Assembly: GCA_900769445.1 (NCBI GenBank)
Contig: CAAGGR010000060.1
Span: 1-12,806, forward strand
Direction: 5' to 3'
Origin: an uncultured Alistipes sp.
GTDB taxonomy: Bacteria > Bacteroidota > Bacteroidia > Bacteroidales > Rikenellaceae
DNA length: 12,806 nt
Shown here: one piece after another, positions 5,916 to 12,557 of the stretch
How the letters are laid out: the number at the start of each line of letters is the position of its first letter
Position numbering within the stretch: the stretch's first letter is position 1
Notes under the pieces: model-generated
What the model was told of the DNA's origin: nothing
The model's input: only the letters and a program-made list of their open reading frames with translations
Databases searched by the model: none
Translations under genes and position numbers: made by a program

Positions 5916-6713
5916 TTAGTATTTCCTTTTCTTATAACCCTGCTGGATCTCGTCAGCGATGCCGGCGAAGAACGGATCGATCTCCTTACGAGGCTTTGTC
6001 TCCGCAACGCCTGATCCCTGGCCGCCTACTGTAGGAGGCATGTCAGCCGGCTTGGCTACCTTCTTGAGCTTCTCCTCGATGCGCTCGTTGCGACCGTCTC
6101 GCTCACCCTCTTTGCGTGCCTTCTCCACGTCTCCTGCGTAGTTCATGGCGTTGTATGCCATCTCGTACGACTCGCGTGAATAGATACCTTCGATTGCGTC
6201 GAATCCGATCTGGTTGATCTTCTCGAACACCTGCATAGCCTGCTCATCCGACAGACCCTTCTCCTGAGCGAACGCCGCAAGGTCGTTGATGGACTTCTCG
6301 TAGTTGTCCATTCTAGCCTGCATTGTCGACTCCTCCGATGCCTTCTTCTCAAGCCACTTGTTGTTGCTCTCTACAACCTTGGCGCGACCCTCCTCACTCT
6401 GAAGAGCGTCAAGAAGATCCGGTCCGTAGATGTCAAGGAGGTAATCGATTGGATTGCCCTCTCCAGAAGCAAGAGCAAGCAGATACTTGGAAGAACGAGG
6501 ATCACGGTTGAACAGATCAACCATCTGCTTGGACTGCTTCTGACCCTCTTCGAACTCAGCTGCTCGAGCGTCATACTCCTCGAGCTCTGAAAGAATATCA
6601 GCAACTAAAGCGTCTGAAGCACTTTCCTCGCCGTATTCCTTACCCGGGTTCTTCGAAACATACCTGTCTCGAAGCTTATCCCAAGGTTTTGTAACTTCTT
6701 TTGTATCAGCCAT
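5916..6713 (-). CDS. Capsid scaffolding protein
   Basis: A 265-residue, highly charged protein just upstream of the major capsid gene. The N-terminal half is acidic (ADILSELEEYDARAAEFEEG). The middle is helical and likely coiled coil (about 100-160, rich in Glu, Lys, Gln). A charged helix (DVEKARKEGERDGRNERIEEKLKKV) precedes a Pro/Gly linker, and the C-terminus is a basic helix ending YKKRKY. Acidic body, long helices and a basic C-terminal coat-binding helix are typical of internal scaffolds such as P22 gp8; no protease motif is visible. It is the first gene of the capsid operon and is preceded by the 17-bp promoter motif. The start at 6713 follows an AT-rich leader. Confidence 0.8.
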   Translation of the reverse strand: MADTKEVTKPWDKLRDRYVSKNPGKEYGEESASDALVADILSELEEYDARAAEFEEGQKQSKQMVDLFNRDPRSSKYLLALASGEGNPIDYLLDIYGPDLLDALQSEEGRAKVVESNNKWLEKKASEESTMQARMDNYEKSINDLAAFAQEKGLSDEQAMQVFEKINQIGFDAIEGIYSRESYEMAYNAMNYAGDVEKARKEGERDGRNERIEEKLKKVAKPADMPPTVGGQGSGVAETKPRKEIDPFFAGIADEIQQGYKKRKY

Positions 6714-6753
6714 TTGTACTAATAATTAAATGTTATTTGTGCAACTTATATGA

Positions 6754-6797
6754 ACAAAATTACCGACAGGATCTGGTGGGTGGACTTTATGTTTACA
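6754..6797 (-). promoter_or_regulatory. Putative late promoter of the scaffold/capsid operon
   Basis: On the minus strand TGTAAACATAAAGTCCA (6797-6781) is followed after exactly 18 bases by TAATTTTGT (6762-6754), a full match to TAnnTTTGY. The same 17 bases with the same 18-base gap stand before the portal gene. The motif occupies the place of the -33 element, so it may be recognised by a phage sigma or activator. About 40 bases of AT-rich leader follow before the ATG at 6713. Confidence 0.72.
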
Positions 6798-6824
6798 AAG
6801 ACGAAAAAGTCGATGTAATTTTGA
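6792..6824 (+). promoter_or_regulatory. Possible divergent promoter of the packaging operon
   Basis: TAATTTTGA at 6816-6824 matches TAnnTTTG, with TTTA at 6792-6795 (20 bases upstream) as a weak -33. The -33 would lie inside the 17-bp motif shared with the minus-strand promoter. The first ATG follows at 6826, which implies a leaderless message or use of a later start (6844 or 6853). Confidence 0.4.
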
Positions 6825-6825
6825 T

Positions 6826-7275
6826 ATGCAAGTTTTTGATTATATGAGAGATATGAAGTTGAGAAAGCGCAGGGATCAGGAACTGTTCCGCGCTTACCAG
6901 AACGCACTGCGAGAGAAGAATTTCTCCGACCAGCGTGAAGCAGTCGAGTATGTGCGTACACACGAAGCACCGAGATGGTTCGTTTCGAAGGAATTCTGTG
7001 CAGCCGTGATCAGCAGCTGGCTGAGAGGCAAGGAGTTCTGCAAGATGAGACCCAACAAGAGAAGGAAGTTCAAGGCACTCTTCGAGATCTATCAGAGCCT
7101 GAAGCAGCAACTTCCCTACAGTGCACTCAATCACCTGGAGCTGTGCGACATGATCGTCGAGATGCCAGCACCAGAATGGTATATCGATCATCAACTCGCC
7201 TCCAGGATCATAACGGCCCAGATCAATGAAAGAAATGAAAAGATCGCACAGAAGTATGGAAGGACAGAACATTAG
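6826..7275 (+). CDS. Basic protein before the rhomboid and terminase genes (possible small terminase)
   Basis: A 149-residue, mostly helical, basic protein. The N-terminus is rich in Arg/Lys (RDMKLRKRRDQELFRAY) and a second basic patch (KMRPNKRRKFKAL) lies in the middle. The motif APRWFVSKEFC follows a helix. Its place as first gene of the operon, two genes before the large terminase, fits a small terminase subunit that binds phage DNA and starts packaging, but I do not recognise a small-terminase signature or a clear helix-turn-helix, so this is inference from position and charge. The ATG at 6826 is only two bases after a -7-like box, so the true start may be the in-frame ATG at 6844 or 6853. 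The 3' end overlaps the rhomboid gene by about 20 bases. Confidence 0.7.
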   Translation: MQVFDYMRDMKLRKRRDQELFRAYQNALREKNFSDQREAVEYVRTHEAPRWFVSKEFCAAVISSWLRGKEFCKMRPNKRRKFKALFEIYQSLKQQLPYSALNHLELCDMIVEMPAPEWYIDHQLASRIITAQINERNEKIAQKYGRTEH

Positions 7276-7762
7276 GATCGTAACGATCGGAATCCTGGCA
7301 ACCGTGTATCTTCTCTTCGGCTGTCCGGAATTCTTGCACCAGGACAACGCATACATAGCATTATTGCACAACTTCTTTCACGCGAACATATTCCACTTGG
7401 CTGTCAACAGTCTGTCGATCTGGGTTCTGTTCCGCAAAGGTGTCAGATATGGGATCGGTACTGTCATCCTGGCTTTTCTGATCGCTACAGGATCGTGGTT
7501 CTTCGCAGCCAAGGACGTGGTGGGAATATCCAACTTCATATTCGCGATCATCGGACTCAGGACGCCGCCTCTCAACTGCAGGTGGTGGCTTCTTCCCAAT
7601 ACGATCACATTCTTCGTCGTGACGGCACTCATGGCGTTCCTGCCTAACGTGTCGGCGATCACACACATCGTTTCATTCCTGCTCGGCTGCATGGCGGCTG
7701 CGGCAACAAGAATCATAAATAAAGCAGGCAGTGACTACAATAGAGCAGCATATCATCGATAA
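7256..7762 (+). CDS. Rhomboid-family intramembrane serine protease
   Basis: A 168-residue protein with about six membrane helices, the minimal rhomboid core. Helix 2 has HNFFHANIFHLAVNS, matching the family pattern HxxxxHLxxN (here His42-Ala-Asn44, His47, Asn51). Helix 4 has GISNFIFAIIG with the expected nucleophile Ser92; the usual second Gly of GxSG is Asn93. Helix 6 has AITHIVSFLLG with the expected base His137. Both catalytic residues are present, so activity is plausible. Rhomboids cut membrane-spanning segments of other proteins inside the inner membrane. The gene overlaps its neighbours on both sides, so it is co-translated with packaging genes. I chose ATG at 7256; ATG at 7226 would add ten hydrophilic residues and a longer overlap. 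Its substrate is unknown: the capsid N-terminus, the holin or a host receptor are candidates. Confidence 0.82.
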   Translation: MEGQNIRIVTIGILATVYLLFGCPEFLHQDNAYIALLHNFFHANIFHLAVNSLSIWVLFRKGVRYGIGTVILAFLIATGSWFFAAKDVVGISNFIFAIIGLRTPPLNCRWWLLPNTITFFVVTALMAFLPNVSAITHIVSFLLGCMAAAATRIINKAGSDYNRAAYHR

Positions 7763-9842
7763 GATCCTGGATGAGAACACCAGGAGGATGAAGGCACTCC
7801 GTGCGGAGTTCGATCCGATCACCGGTGAGAACGCTCCCGGGGAGAGGTCTCTGCTTGTCATATCCGACTTCCCTATCCCGGTACAGTACGCTCCTGTGGA
7901 AATGATGGAAGTGCCGCTGATCAGGAACATAGCCAAGGCCGGATCGATCAAGAAGTATCTCAATACGACTACAGATTTCGACGGCTGTTCGGATCTTCCT
8001 GACATCGACGAGATCATCAGGACGATCTTCAGAGTCCGCTTCACACATGACTTTGCGTTCTGGGCCTACTACGAGATCCGTATCGAGGACAAGGAGACCG
8101 GCGAGATGGTGGCTTTCCGTCTCAACAACCCTCAGATCATCGTGCTCAACATCTGCGAGAAGCTCCGCAAGGCGGGAGAGCCTATCGACATCATCATATG
8201 CAAGGCTCGTCAGTGGGGAGGATCTACCTTCTGTATCTTCTACCAGAAGTGGATCGGACTCTACTGCGCGGTCAAGCACTCGTTCGCCGTCTGTGCACAG
8301 ACCAAATCCGTTGCCGGTAACATCACCAAGATGCTCATGCGAGCCATGGAGACCTACGACGCCTGGAGTCTGGGGCTTCCGGTAAACGAGAGACTCGAGA
8401 TCGTCCGAGACAACACTTCAGGAGAGTACGTGATCAAGGACAGCAAGGGAAACCAGGTGACAAGATCTACGATCCGAATCGGATCTGTCGAGAACCCGGA
8501 CGCACTGCGAGGATACTCAGGTGAGGGAGCGCACTTCTCAGAGGTCGGCGTGTGGAAGGACACTCCTGAGAAGAGACCTGCCGACCTTATCCGATCGATC
8601 GGCGGAGGTATCCTGCACAGGCCGAACGCCATGAAGGTGAAAGAATCCACACCTAAGGGAGCGGGAAACTACTTCCACGCGGAGTATATGCGAGCCAAGA
8701 ACGGAAAGAGCTCGTCCACTCCGATCTTCATCGCCTGGTATCAGATCCCGCACGATACGCTTCCGATCGAAGACGACGAGCAGTTCGTCACATGGCTCTA
8801 CTCCCATAAGGACGAGGACTACCCTAACGGCAACTGGTCAGACTCCGGCAAGTACTACTGGCATCTGTGGGAGATCGGTGCGACACTGGAGGGAATCAAC
8901 TGGTATCGTCACACACGTAAGGGAGTAGACGACTTCGCGGACATGGCTTCCGAAGCTCCGTCAGACGACATCGAGGCTTTCCAGTATTCAGGTACGAAGG
9001 TGTTCAGCCTGGAAAGCATAGACATACTGAGGAAAGGCTGCTGTCCTCCGAAGTGGAGAGGAGAGCTCAACGCAGCCGGTTTCAAGGGAGCGGAGGCTCT
9101 GCAGGAGATCTTCTTTGACGAGATCACGGACGGCAACCTCTGGGTGTGGGCTAAGCCGGACACTTCTGTCAAGATGACCAACAGATACCTGGTGGCTGTC
9201 GATGTCGGAGGTAGATCCAAGAAGGCAGACTGGTCGGTGATCCGAGTGTTCGACCGATTCGCCATGCAGAAGGAGATCGGAGGAAAGCCGATCCTCGTAG
9301 CGGAACAGAGATATCACACCGATCACGACCTGCTAGCATACGACGCCGCCAGGATCGCCAAGTGGTACAACGAAGCCCTCCTGGTGATCGAGTCCAACAC
9401 GCTCGAGACCAGAGACCAGGAGCGAGACGTAGACGGCAACATGACGGAATACATCCTTGATACGATCGCCGACATCTACGACAACCTGTACGCTCGTAAG
9501 GCTTCGGCCGAGCAGATCAAGCAGGGTGTTCCAAAACGATGGGGATTTCATACTAACACCAGCACCAAGCCGCAGATCATCGCCAACCTGATCGGTTGCA
9601 TACGAGACCAGCTGTGGGTCGAGAGAAGCGAGTACTGCTGTACCGAGCTTGCACTGTACCAGAAGAACGAGAAGGGACAGTTCGGTGCTCCTCCTGGAGA
9701 GGGAATGCACGACGACGTGGTGATGTGTACCGCGATCGGTCTCTGGATCTGCTACTGTGACATGGAGCTGCCGGTGCTCATCAAGAACGCGAAGACAAGA
9801 CTAAGAAAGAAAGTAGACTCTAAATCAGCATCACATATTTAA
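7731..9842 (+). CDS. terL: Terminase large subunit (ATPase-nuclease)
   Basis: A 703-residue DNA-packaging motor with both domains complete. ATPase: a deviant Walker A KARQWGGSTF (158-167), a Walker B-type AHFSEV with Glu271, and the coupling motif STPKGA (306-311). Nuclease (RNase H-like): Asp491 in VAVDVGG, Glu554 in LLVIESN, and the Asp pair 661-662 in GMHDDVVM, the expected metal ligands. It moves DNA into the prohead through the portal and cuts the concatemer. The start is likely GTG at 7731, overlapping the rhomboid end by 32 bases; the first in-frame ATG is at 7788 and would also keep all motifs. The gene is on the opposite strand to portal and capsid genes, an unusual arrangement. Confidence 0.96.
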   Translation: MTTIEQHIIDKILDENTRRMKALRAEFDPITGENAPGERSLLVISDFPIPVQYAPVEMMEVPLIRNIAKAGSIKKYLNTTTDFDGCSDLPDIDEIIRTIFRVRFTHDFAFWAYYEIRIEDKETGEMVAFRLNNPQIIVLNICEKLRKAGEPIDIIICKARQWGGSTFCIFYQKWIGLYCAVKHSFAVCAQTKSVAGNITKMLMRAMETYDAWSLGLPVNERLEIVRDNTSGEYVIKDSKGNQVTRSTIRIGSVENPDALRGYSGEGAHFSEVGVWKDTPEKRPADLIRSIGGGILHRPNAMKVKESTPKGAGNYFHAEYMRAKNGKSSSTPIFIAWYQIPHDTLPIEDDEQFVTWLYSHKDEDYPNGNWSDSGKYYWHLWEIGATLEGINWYRHTRKGVDDFADMASEAPSDDIEAFQYSGTKVFSLESIDILRKGCCPPKWRGELNAAGFKGAEALQEIFFDEITDGNLWVWAKPDTSVKMTNRYLVAVDVGGRSKKADWSVIRVFDRFAMQKEIGGKPILVAEQRYHTDHDLLAYDAARIAKWYNEALLVIESNTLETRDQERDVDGNMTEYILDTIADIYDNLYARKASAEQIKQGVPKRWGFHTNTSTKPQIIANLIGCIRDQLWVERSEYCCTELALYQKNEKGQFGAPPGEGMHDDVVMCTAIGLWICYCDMELPVLIKNAKTRLRKKVDSKSASHI

Positions 9843-9853
9843 AACCAATTATC

Positions 9854-10213
9854 ATGAGGAAGTTTTTCAGAAGACTCGCCGGTTACGTTGTAACCATGTA
9901 TGCAAACCACATCTACCATAAAGCCGTCAAGGAGGCTGAGAAGGTGCATGCAGAAAGAAAGGAAATGATCTATGTAGCGTCGAGCATCTCGAACGTCAAC
10001 GAACTTGTACTTTACAACAGATACAAGTTCAGACAGATGAAGAACAAGCTCGACATCCCTCAGGGCCGTAAGTACTTTATCGACAACCTGAAGGACGGTG
10101 CTTGGTACTACACTGCGGACCGCTCTGAGAAGAATGGCCTGACACCGGCACAGAAGGAGGCAAGAAGGCTCGCATTTGTACGTCACGTATTGCACAGAGC
10201 CAAGCTACTCTAG
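9854..10213 (+). CDS. Basic 119-aa protein after the terminase, unknown function
   Basis: A small protein with a basic start (MRKFFRRLAGYVV) that may touch membranes, a charged helix (KAVKEAEKVHAERKEM), then SSISNVNELVLYNRYKFRQMKNKL, a YYTADRSEKNGLT segment and a basic helical C-terminus (KEARRLAFVRHVLHRAKLL). The overall charge is clearly positive, which would suit nucleic-acid binding. I do not recognise a family. The ATG lies 11 bases after the terminase stop, with an A-rich leader and no Shine-Dalgarno, so it is co-transcribed with the terminase. A role next to packaging is a guess from position alone. Confidence 0.75.
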   Translation: MRKFFRRLAGYVVTMYANHIYHKAVKEAEKVHAERKEMIYVASSISNVNELVLYNRYKFRQMKNKLDIPQGRKYFIDNLKDGAWYYTADRSEKNGLTPAQKEARRLAFVRHVLHRAKLL

Positions 10214-10220
10214 GAATATA

Positions 10221-10304
10221 ATGCTCTCCGAGTGTACATCAGGAGAGAACGAAGACCAGACAGCCTCTGACGCTGTCTTCTGGATCGTTAGCCAGGGAGG
10301 TTAG
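10221..10304 (+). CDS. Possible micro-protein (27 aa)
   Basis: An ATG seven bases after the stop of the 119-residue gene opens a frame of 27 codons ending TAG (MLSECTSG...VFWIVSQGG). The codons (CTC, GAG, GTC, TTC, ATC) match the usage of the operon and the spacing is tight, which favours a real gene. The same stretch can also fold into hairpins, so a structured RNA is the alternative. No family is recognised. Confidence 0.35.
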   Translation: MLSECTSGENEDQTASDAVFWIVSQGG

Positions 10305-10312
10305 CCTACCTC
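10223..10312 (+). other. Three successive short hairpins
   Basis: CTCTCC (10224-10229) pairs with GGAGAG (10242-10247). AGACAGC (10258-10264) pairs with GCTGTCT (10272-10278), or alternatively CCAGA plus CAGC pair outward to TCTGG. GAGGT (10297-10301) pairs with ACCTC (10308-10312). Three stems in 90 bases, ending at a strong terminator, could form a structured 3' untranslated RNA or small RNA. They overlap the possible 27-codon frame, and short stems also arise by chance. Confidence 0.3.
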
Positions 10313-10331
10313 GCGGTATATAAAGGCAAAA

Positions 10332-10363
10332 AATAAAGGGATGCATCACTGCGTCCCTTTATT
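10332..10363. terminator. Bidirectional terminator between packaging and portal operons
   Basis: AATAAAGGGATGC (10332-10344) pairs with GCGTCCCTTTATT (10351-10363) around ATCACT: 13 pairs with one G-U wobble on the plus strand. A-runs before and T-rich ends after the stem allow termination in both directions. It sits between the converging ends of the plus-strand packaging operon and the minus-strand portal gene. Confidence 0.9.
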
Positions 10364-10408
10364 CATACAAACTAACCAACTATTAACCAAATAACACATG
10401 AAAAAAAA

Positions 10409-12355
10409 CTATAGTGCCATCTCCTGTGCAGGTGATGTCATCATCTTCTGAGCCTGGGCGTAACCAGGTCCGATCTGCTGACCTTCAGCTCCCTGCTCCA
10501 TTTCCTGAGTCATAGCATCGAGTCTCTGAAGGATCTCGTCTGCTCCAGGAATGTCGCCGAATTCGAATACAAATCTCGGTGGAATGAATCCCGCCTGTGC
10601 GAACTGCATGAGGAGATCTGTCTTGAATGCGCGGAACGTAGGTGTCGCCGTACTCTGGATCACGCTCAGATCGTACTCGAGGTTACCGGCAAGTTTGAAG
10701 TTGATCTCCTGGGTATTCACCGCCTGTGAGATCTGTCCTGCGATCTGCTCGTATCGCTTAGGCTCATAGAACTGCTGGATATTCACCAGCTTCAGCTTGG
10801 CGATATTTCTCACGAACACTCCGAATCTCATCATGAGAGAAGCCAGAGGAGTCGCGGAGTTTTCGGTCTGCTGCGCGTACAGTGCCGCTGCCGTTCCTGA
10901 TTTCGGTTGCTCACCTCGGATCGCTGCAGATACTGAAGTACCTGACTCCATCAGCTCCTTCATCATGCGGACGATCTCCGCAAGATTGATCGTTCCTGTA
11001 TGACCGTAGAAGGTCTCCGGTTTCAGACCGTCCTTCCTAGGCTCGTAGAAGACCACTCCGTCGATCGAAGTGAGCTGCTTAGCAAACTCGTCCTCGCTCA
11101 TGTCATCAGGAATGATGTTTTTAGGAACGTATGTGACGCCCTTAAGACCGGCTCTCTGCATCCAGTCATAGAGCGTAAGCATTCTGTTGATGTATCTGTT
11201 CTGATCGATCGCATCCGAAATGTAGCTGACGATCTTGCCGTCTGTCATCGGAAGGATGATCGTAGTATATGGACAGCGTCTGTTCTCGTACGGCGACTCG
11301 CCTTCCCAGAGGATATAACCGCTAGGTGTGAGATAACGTCCGTACCAGTATGTATCCACGAAGAAGTTCTCCTTGTAATGGATAAGAGGGATCTCGTCCT
11401 CAGACCAGCCCTGCTCCGCAGCCATCATTCGTCTGCGTTTGTTTTCGCGCTCGATATTGGCGATAGACTGCTTGTCGTCCGCGTTGATCACGTAGAGCTC
11501 ACCTGAGTTCTCGTCGTGCACCCTGTAACGGTCACGGCTCTCTCTTCTCCAGATCTCGTACACTCGGCAGAGACTGCGATCCTTGGGAGCGAAGAATGTC
11601 ATCTCGTCCGGATCGTGCTTGTCGTTGATGTCTTCCAAAGGTGTGGCATACAGCTGTGAAGAAGCGTCGCCGTACCAGCTCACGAACTTCTCGATGTCCT
11701 CGGGAGACGTAGCGAACTTCTCACAGAATCGTCCGAATGTAACGTCGTGGATCTCTCCGATCAGCTCCATATCATAGTAACGCGGATCTTTCATCGTAGA
11801 GTCGAAGAACATGTAGTTAGGGTGACAGATGTCAGTCCAGCTGTCCAGCTCTCCGTTACGGTATTCGTATGCTTCGCGGACGGTAGCCCATCCTCCGATA
11901 AGCACCTCCTTGATTGCCGAGTCGATGATGATCGGCATGTCGTTCATCTGCCAGTTAGTCTGGAGACATGTGGTCATGAGCTCACCGTACACCTGCTCCT
12001 CTCGGGCTCTGGCTCTACAGCTAGGCTCGTTCTGCTGCTTGACATAGCCTCCGGCGATCGTCTCCACCAGGCGTTTGATCTGGTTAGCCTGGAGAGCCAC
12101 GTTGCCGATCGACGTGATGTAATCACGCTCCGCCATAACCTTGCCATCCACAGTGATCGTATCACCCCACTGGTCTCCGTCGACCCAGCGGTATGCCCTG
12201 GATCTTCTCTGCCTGAATTCCTCCAGGTTGTTCCAGAGATGATAGCATTGATAAAGGAGCTGAATATCACAGTCGCCCTGACCCAGCACTTCCTTGCGAT
12301 AGCTCACGCTGTCACTCGGTCTGGACTTCTTGTTTCTTTTCCTTATTATATCCAT
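10409..12355 (-). CDS. Portal protein (P22-like)
   Basis: A 648-residue protein with portal hallmarks: an early RRSRAYRWVDGDQWGD segment, a strand-rich wing domain with FDSTMKDPRYYDMELIGEI, a central helix region (SDAIDQNRYINRMLTLYDW) and the stem/crown section rich in helices (AAALYAQQTENSATPLASLM). Length and layout fit the P22-type family of podovirus portals, which form the dodecameric ring at one capsid vertex through which the terminase packs DNA. The C-terminus is Gln/Met-rich (MTQEMEQGAEGQQIG). The ATG at 12355 follows the 17-bp promoter motif by 46 bases. The gene ends at a bidirectional terminator; the plus-strand packaging operon separates it from scaffold and capsid, which normally follow it directly. 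Confidence 0.9.
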   Translation of the reverse strand: MDIIRKRNKKSRPSDSVSYRKEVLGQGDCDIQLLYQCYHLWNNLEEFRQRRSRAYRWVDGDQWGDTITVDGKVMAERDYITSIGNVALQANQIKRLVETIAGGYVKQQNEPSCRARAREEQVYGELMTTCLQTNWQMNDMPIIIDSAIKEVLIGGWATVREAYEYRNGELDSWTDICHPNYMFFDSTMKDPRYYDMELIGEIHDVTFGRFCEKFATSPEDIEKFVSWYGDASSQLYATPLEDINDKHDPDEMTFFAPKDRSLCRVYEIWRRESRDRYRVHDENSGELYVINADDKQSIANIERENKRRRMMAAEQGWSEDEIPLIHYKENFFVDTYWYGRYLTPSGYILWEGESPYENRRCPYTTIILPMTDGKIVSYISDAIDQNRYINRMLTLYDWMQRAGLKGVTYVPKNIIPDDMSEDEFAKQLTSIDGVVFYEPRKDGLKPETFYGHTGTINLAEIVRMMKELMESGTSVSAAIRGEQPKSGTAAALYAQQTENSATPLASLMMRFGVFVRNIAKLKLVNIQQFYEPKRYEQIAGQISQAVNTQEINFKLAGNLEYDLSVIQSTATPTFRAFKTDLLMQFAQAGFIPPRFVFEFGDIPGADEILQRLDAMTQEMEQGAEGQQIGPGYAQAQKMMTSPAQEMAL

Positions 12356-12359
12356 AAAT

Positions 12360-12391
12360 AGAGTACCCTTTTCCGCAAAAATGAGTACTCT
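12360..12391. repeat. Inverted repeat around the portal -7 box
   Basis: AGAGTAC at 12360-12366 is the exact reverse complement of GTACTCT at 12385-12391, with the -7-like box in between. Because the upstream arm lies before the expected transcription start, this cannot be an mRNA hairpin and is better read as a possible operator. The scaffold promoter lacks it. Confidence 0.5.
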
Positions 12392-12418
12392 ATCTTCTTG
12401 ATGGACTTTATGTTTACA
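12375..12418 (-). promoter_or_regulatory. Putative late promoter of the portal gene
   Basis: On the minus strand TGTAAACATAAAGTCCA (12418-12402) is followed after 18 bases by CATTTTTGC (12383-12375), one mismatch from TAnnTTTGY. The 17-base motif and the 18-base gap are identical to those before the scaffold gene, while the gap sequences differ. Confidence 0.7.
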
Positions 12419-12427
12419 CCGTCAGCC

Positions 12428-12556
12428 TTAGCGTCTTTTTACGGGTGTCAAGATCGGACAACCGTCGTGCTCGAAACCGACCACCTTCAGCGTCTCACCG
12501 AGATCCGTGGTTATGATGTCACCGATCTCTAGCTCTGGATATTCATAGTCTTCCAT
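12428..12556 (-). CDS. Small protein (42 aa), paralogue of the 41-aa protein at 2208-2333
   Basis: The frame starts with ATG GAA GAC at 12556, one base after the stop of the two-helix membrane protein, and ends with TAA at 12428. The core IGDIITTDLGETLKVVG matches the core of the small protein downstream of the endolysin (GDxIxTDxGExLxxVGxE). It then has a short Pro/Lys/Arg tail. The repeated pattern, tight spacing and codon use like its neighbours make it a real gene although it is very short. Each copy lies next to membrane or lysis genes, which hints at a shared job, but none can be named. Confidence 0.7.
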   Translation of the reverse strand: MEDYEYPELEIGDIITTDLGETLKVVGFEHDGCPILTPVKRR

Positions 12557-12557
12557 A

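Noticed and set aside
6793..7371. A 192-codon open frame on the minus strand, Cys/Leu-rich
   Set aside because: Antisense of the 149-residue gene and the rhomboid gene, which overlap in operon style and have sensible sequence.
7713..8279. A 188-codon open frame on the minus strand opposite the terminase start
   Set aside because: Shadow of the terminase, composed of low-plausibility residues (many Asp/Leu/Arg from reversed codons) with no promoter or family pattern.
10373..10390. Direct repeat TAACCAA spaced 11 bases apart before the portal stop
   Set aside because: Too short and in AT-rich spacer; chance is sufficient.
11747..12361. A 204-codon open frame on the plus strand opposite the portal N-terminus
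   Set aside because: It mirrors the portal coding strand; the portal protein has recognisable features and this frame has none.
6781..12418. The two 17-bp copies as recombination or attachment sites bounding a mobile block
   Set aside because: Both sit at the same distance from promoter boxes and gene starts, which promoters explain better; no integrase or transposase is present.
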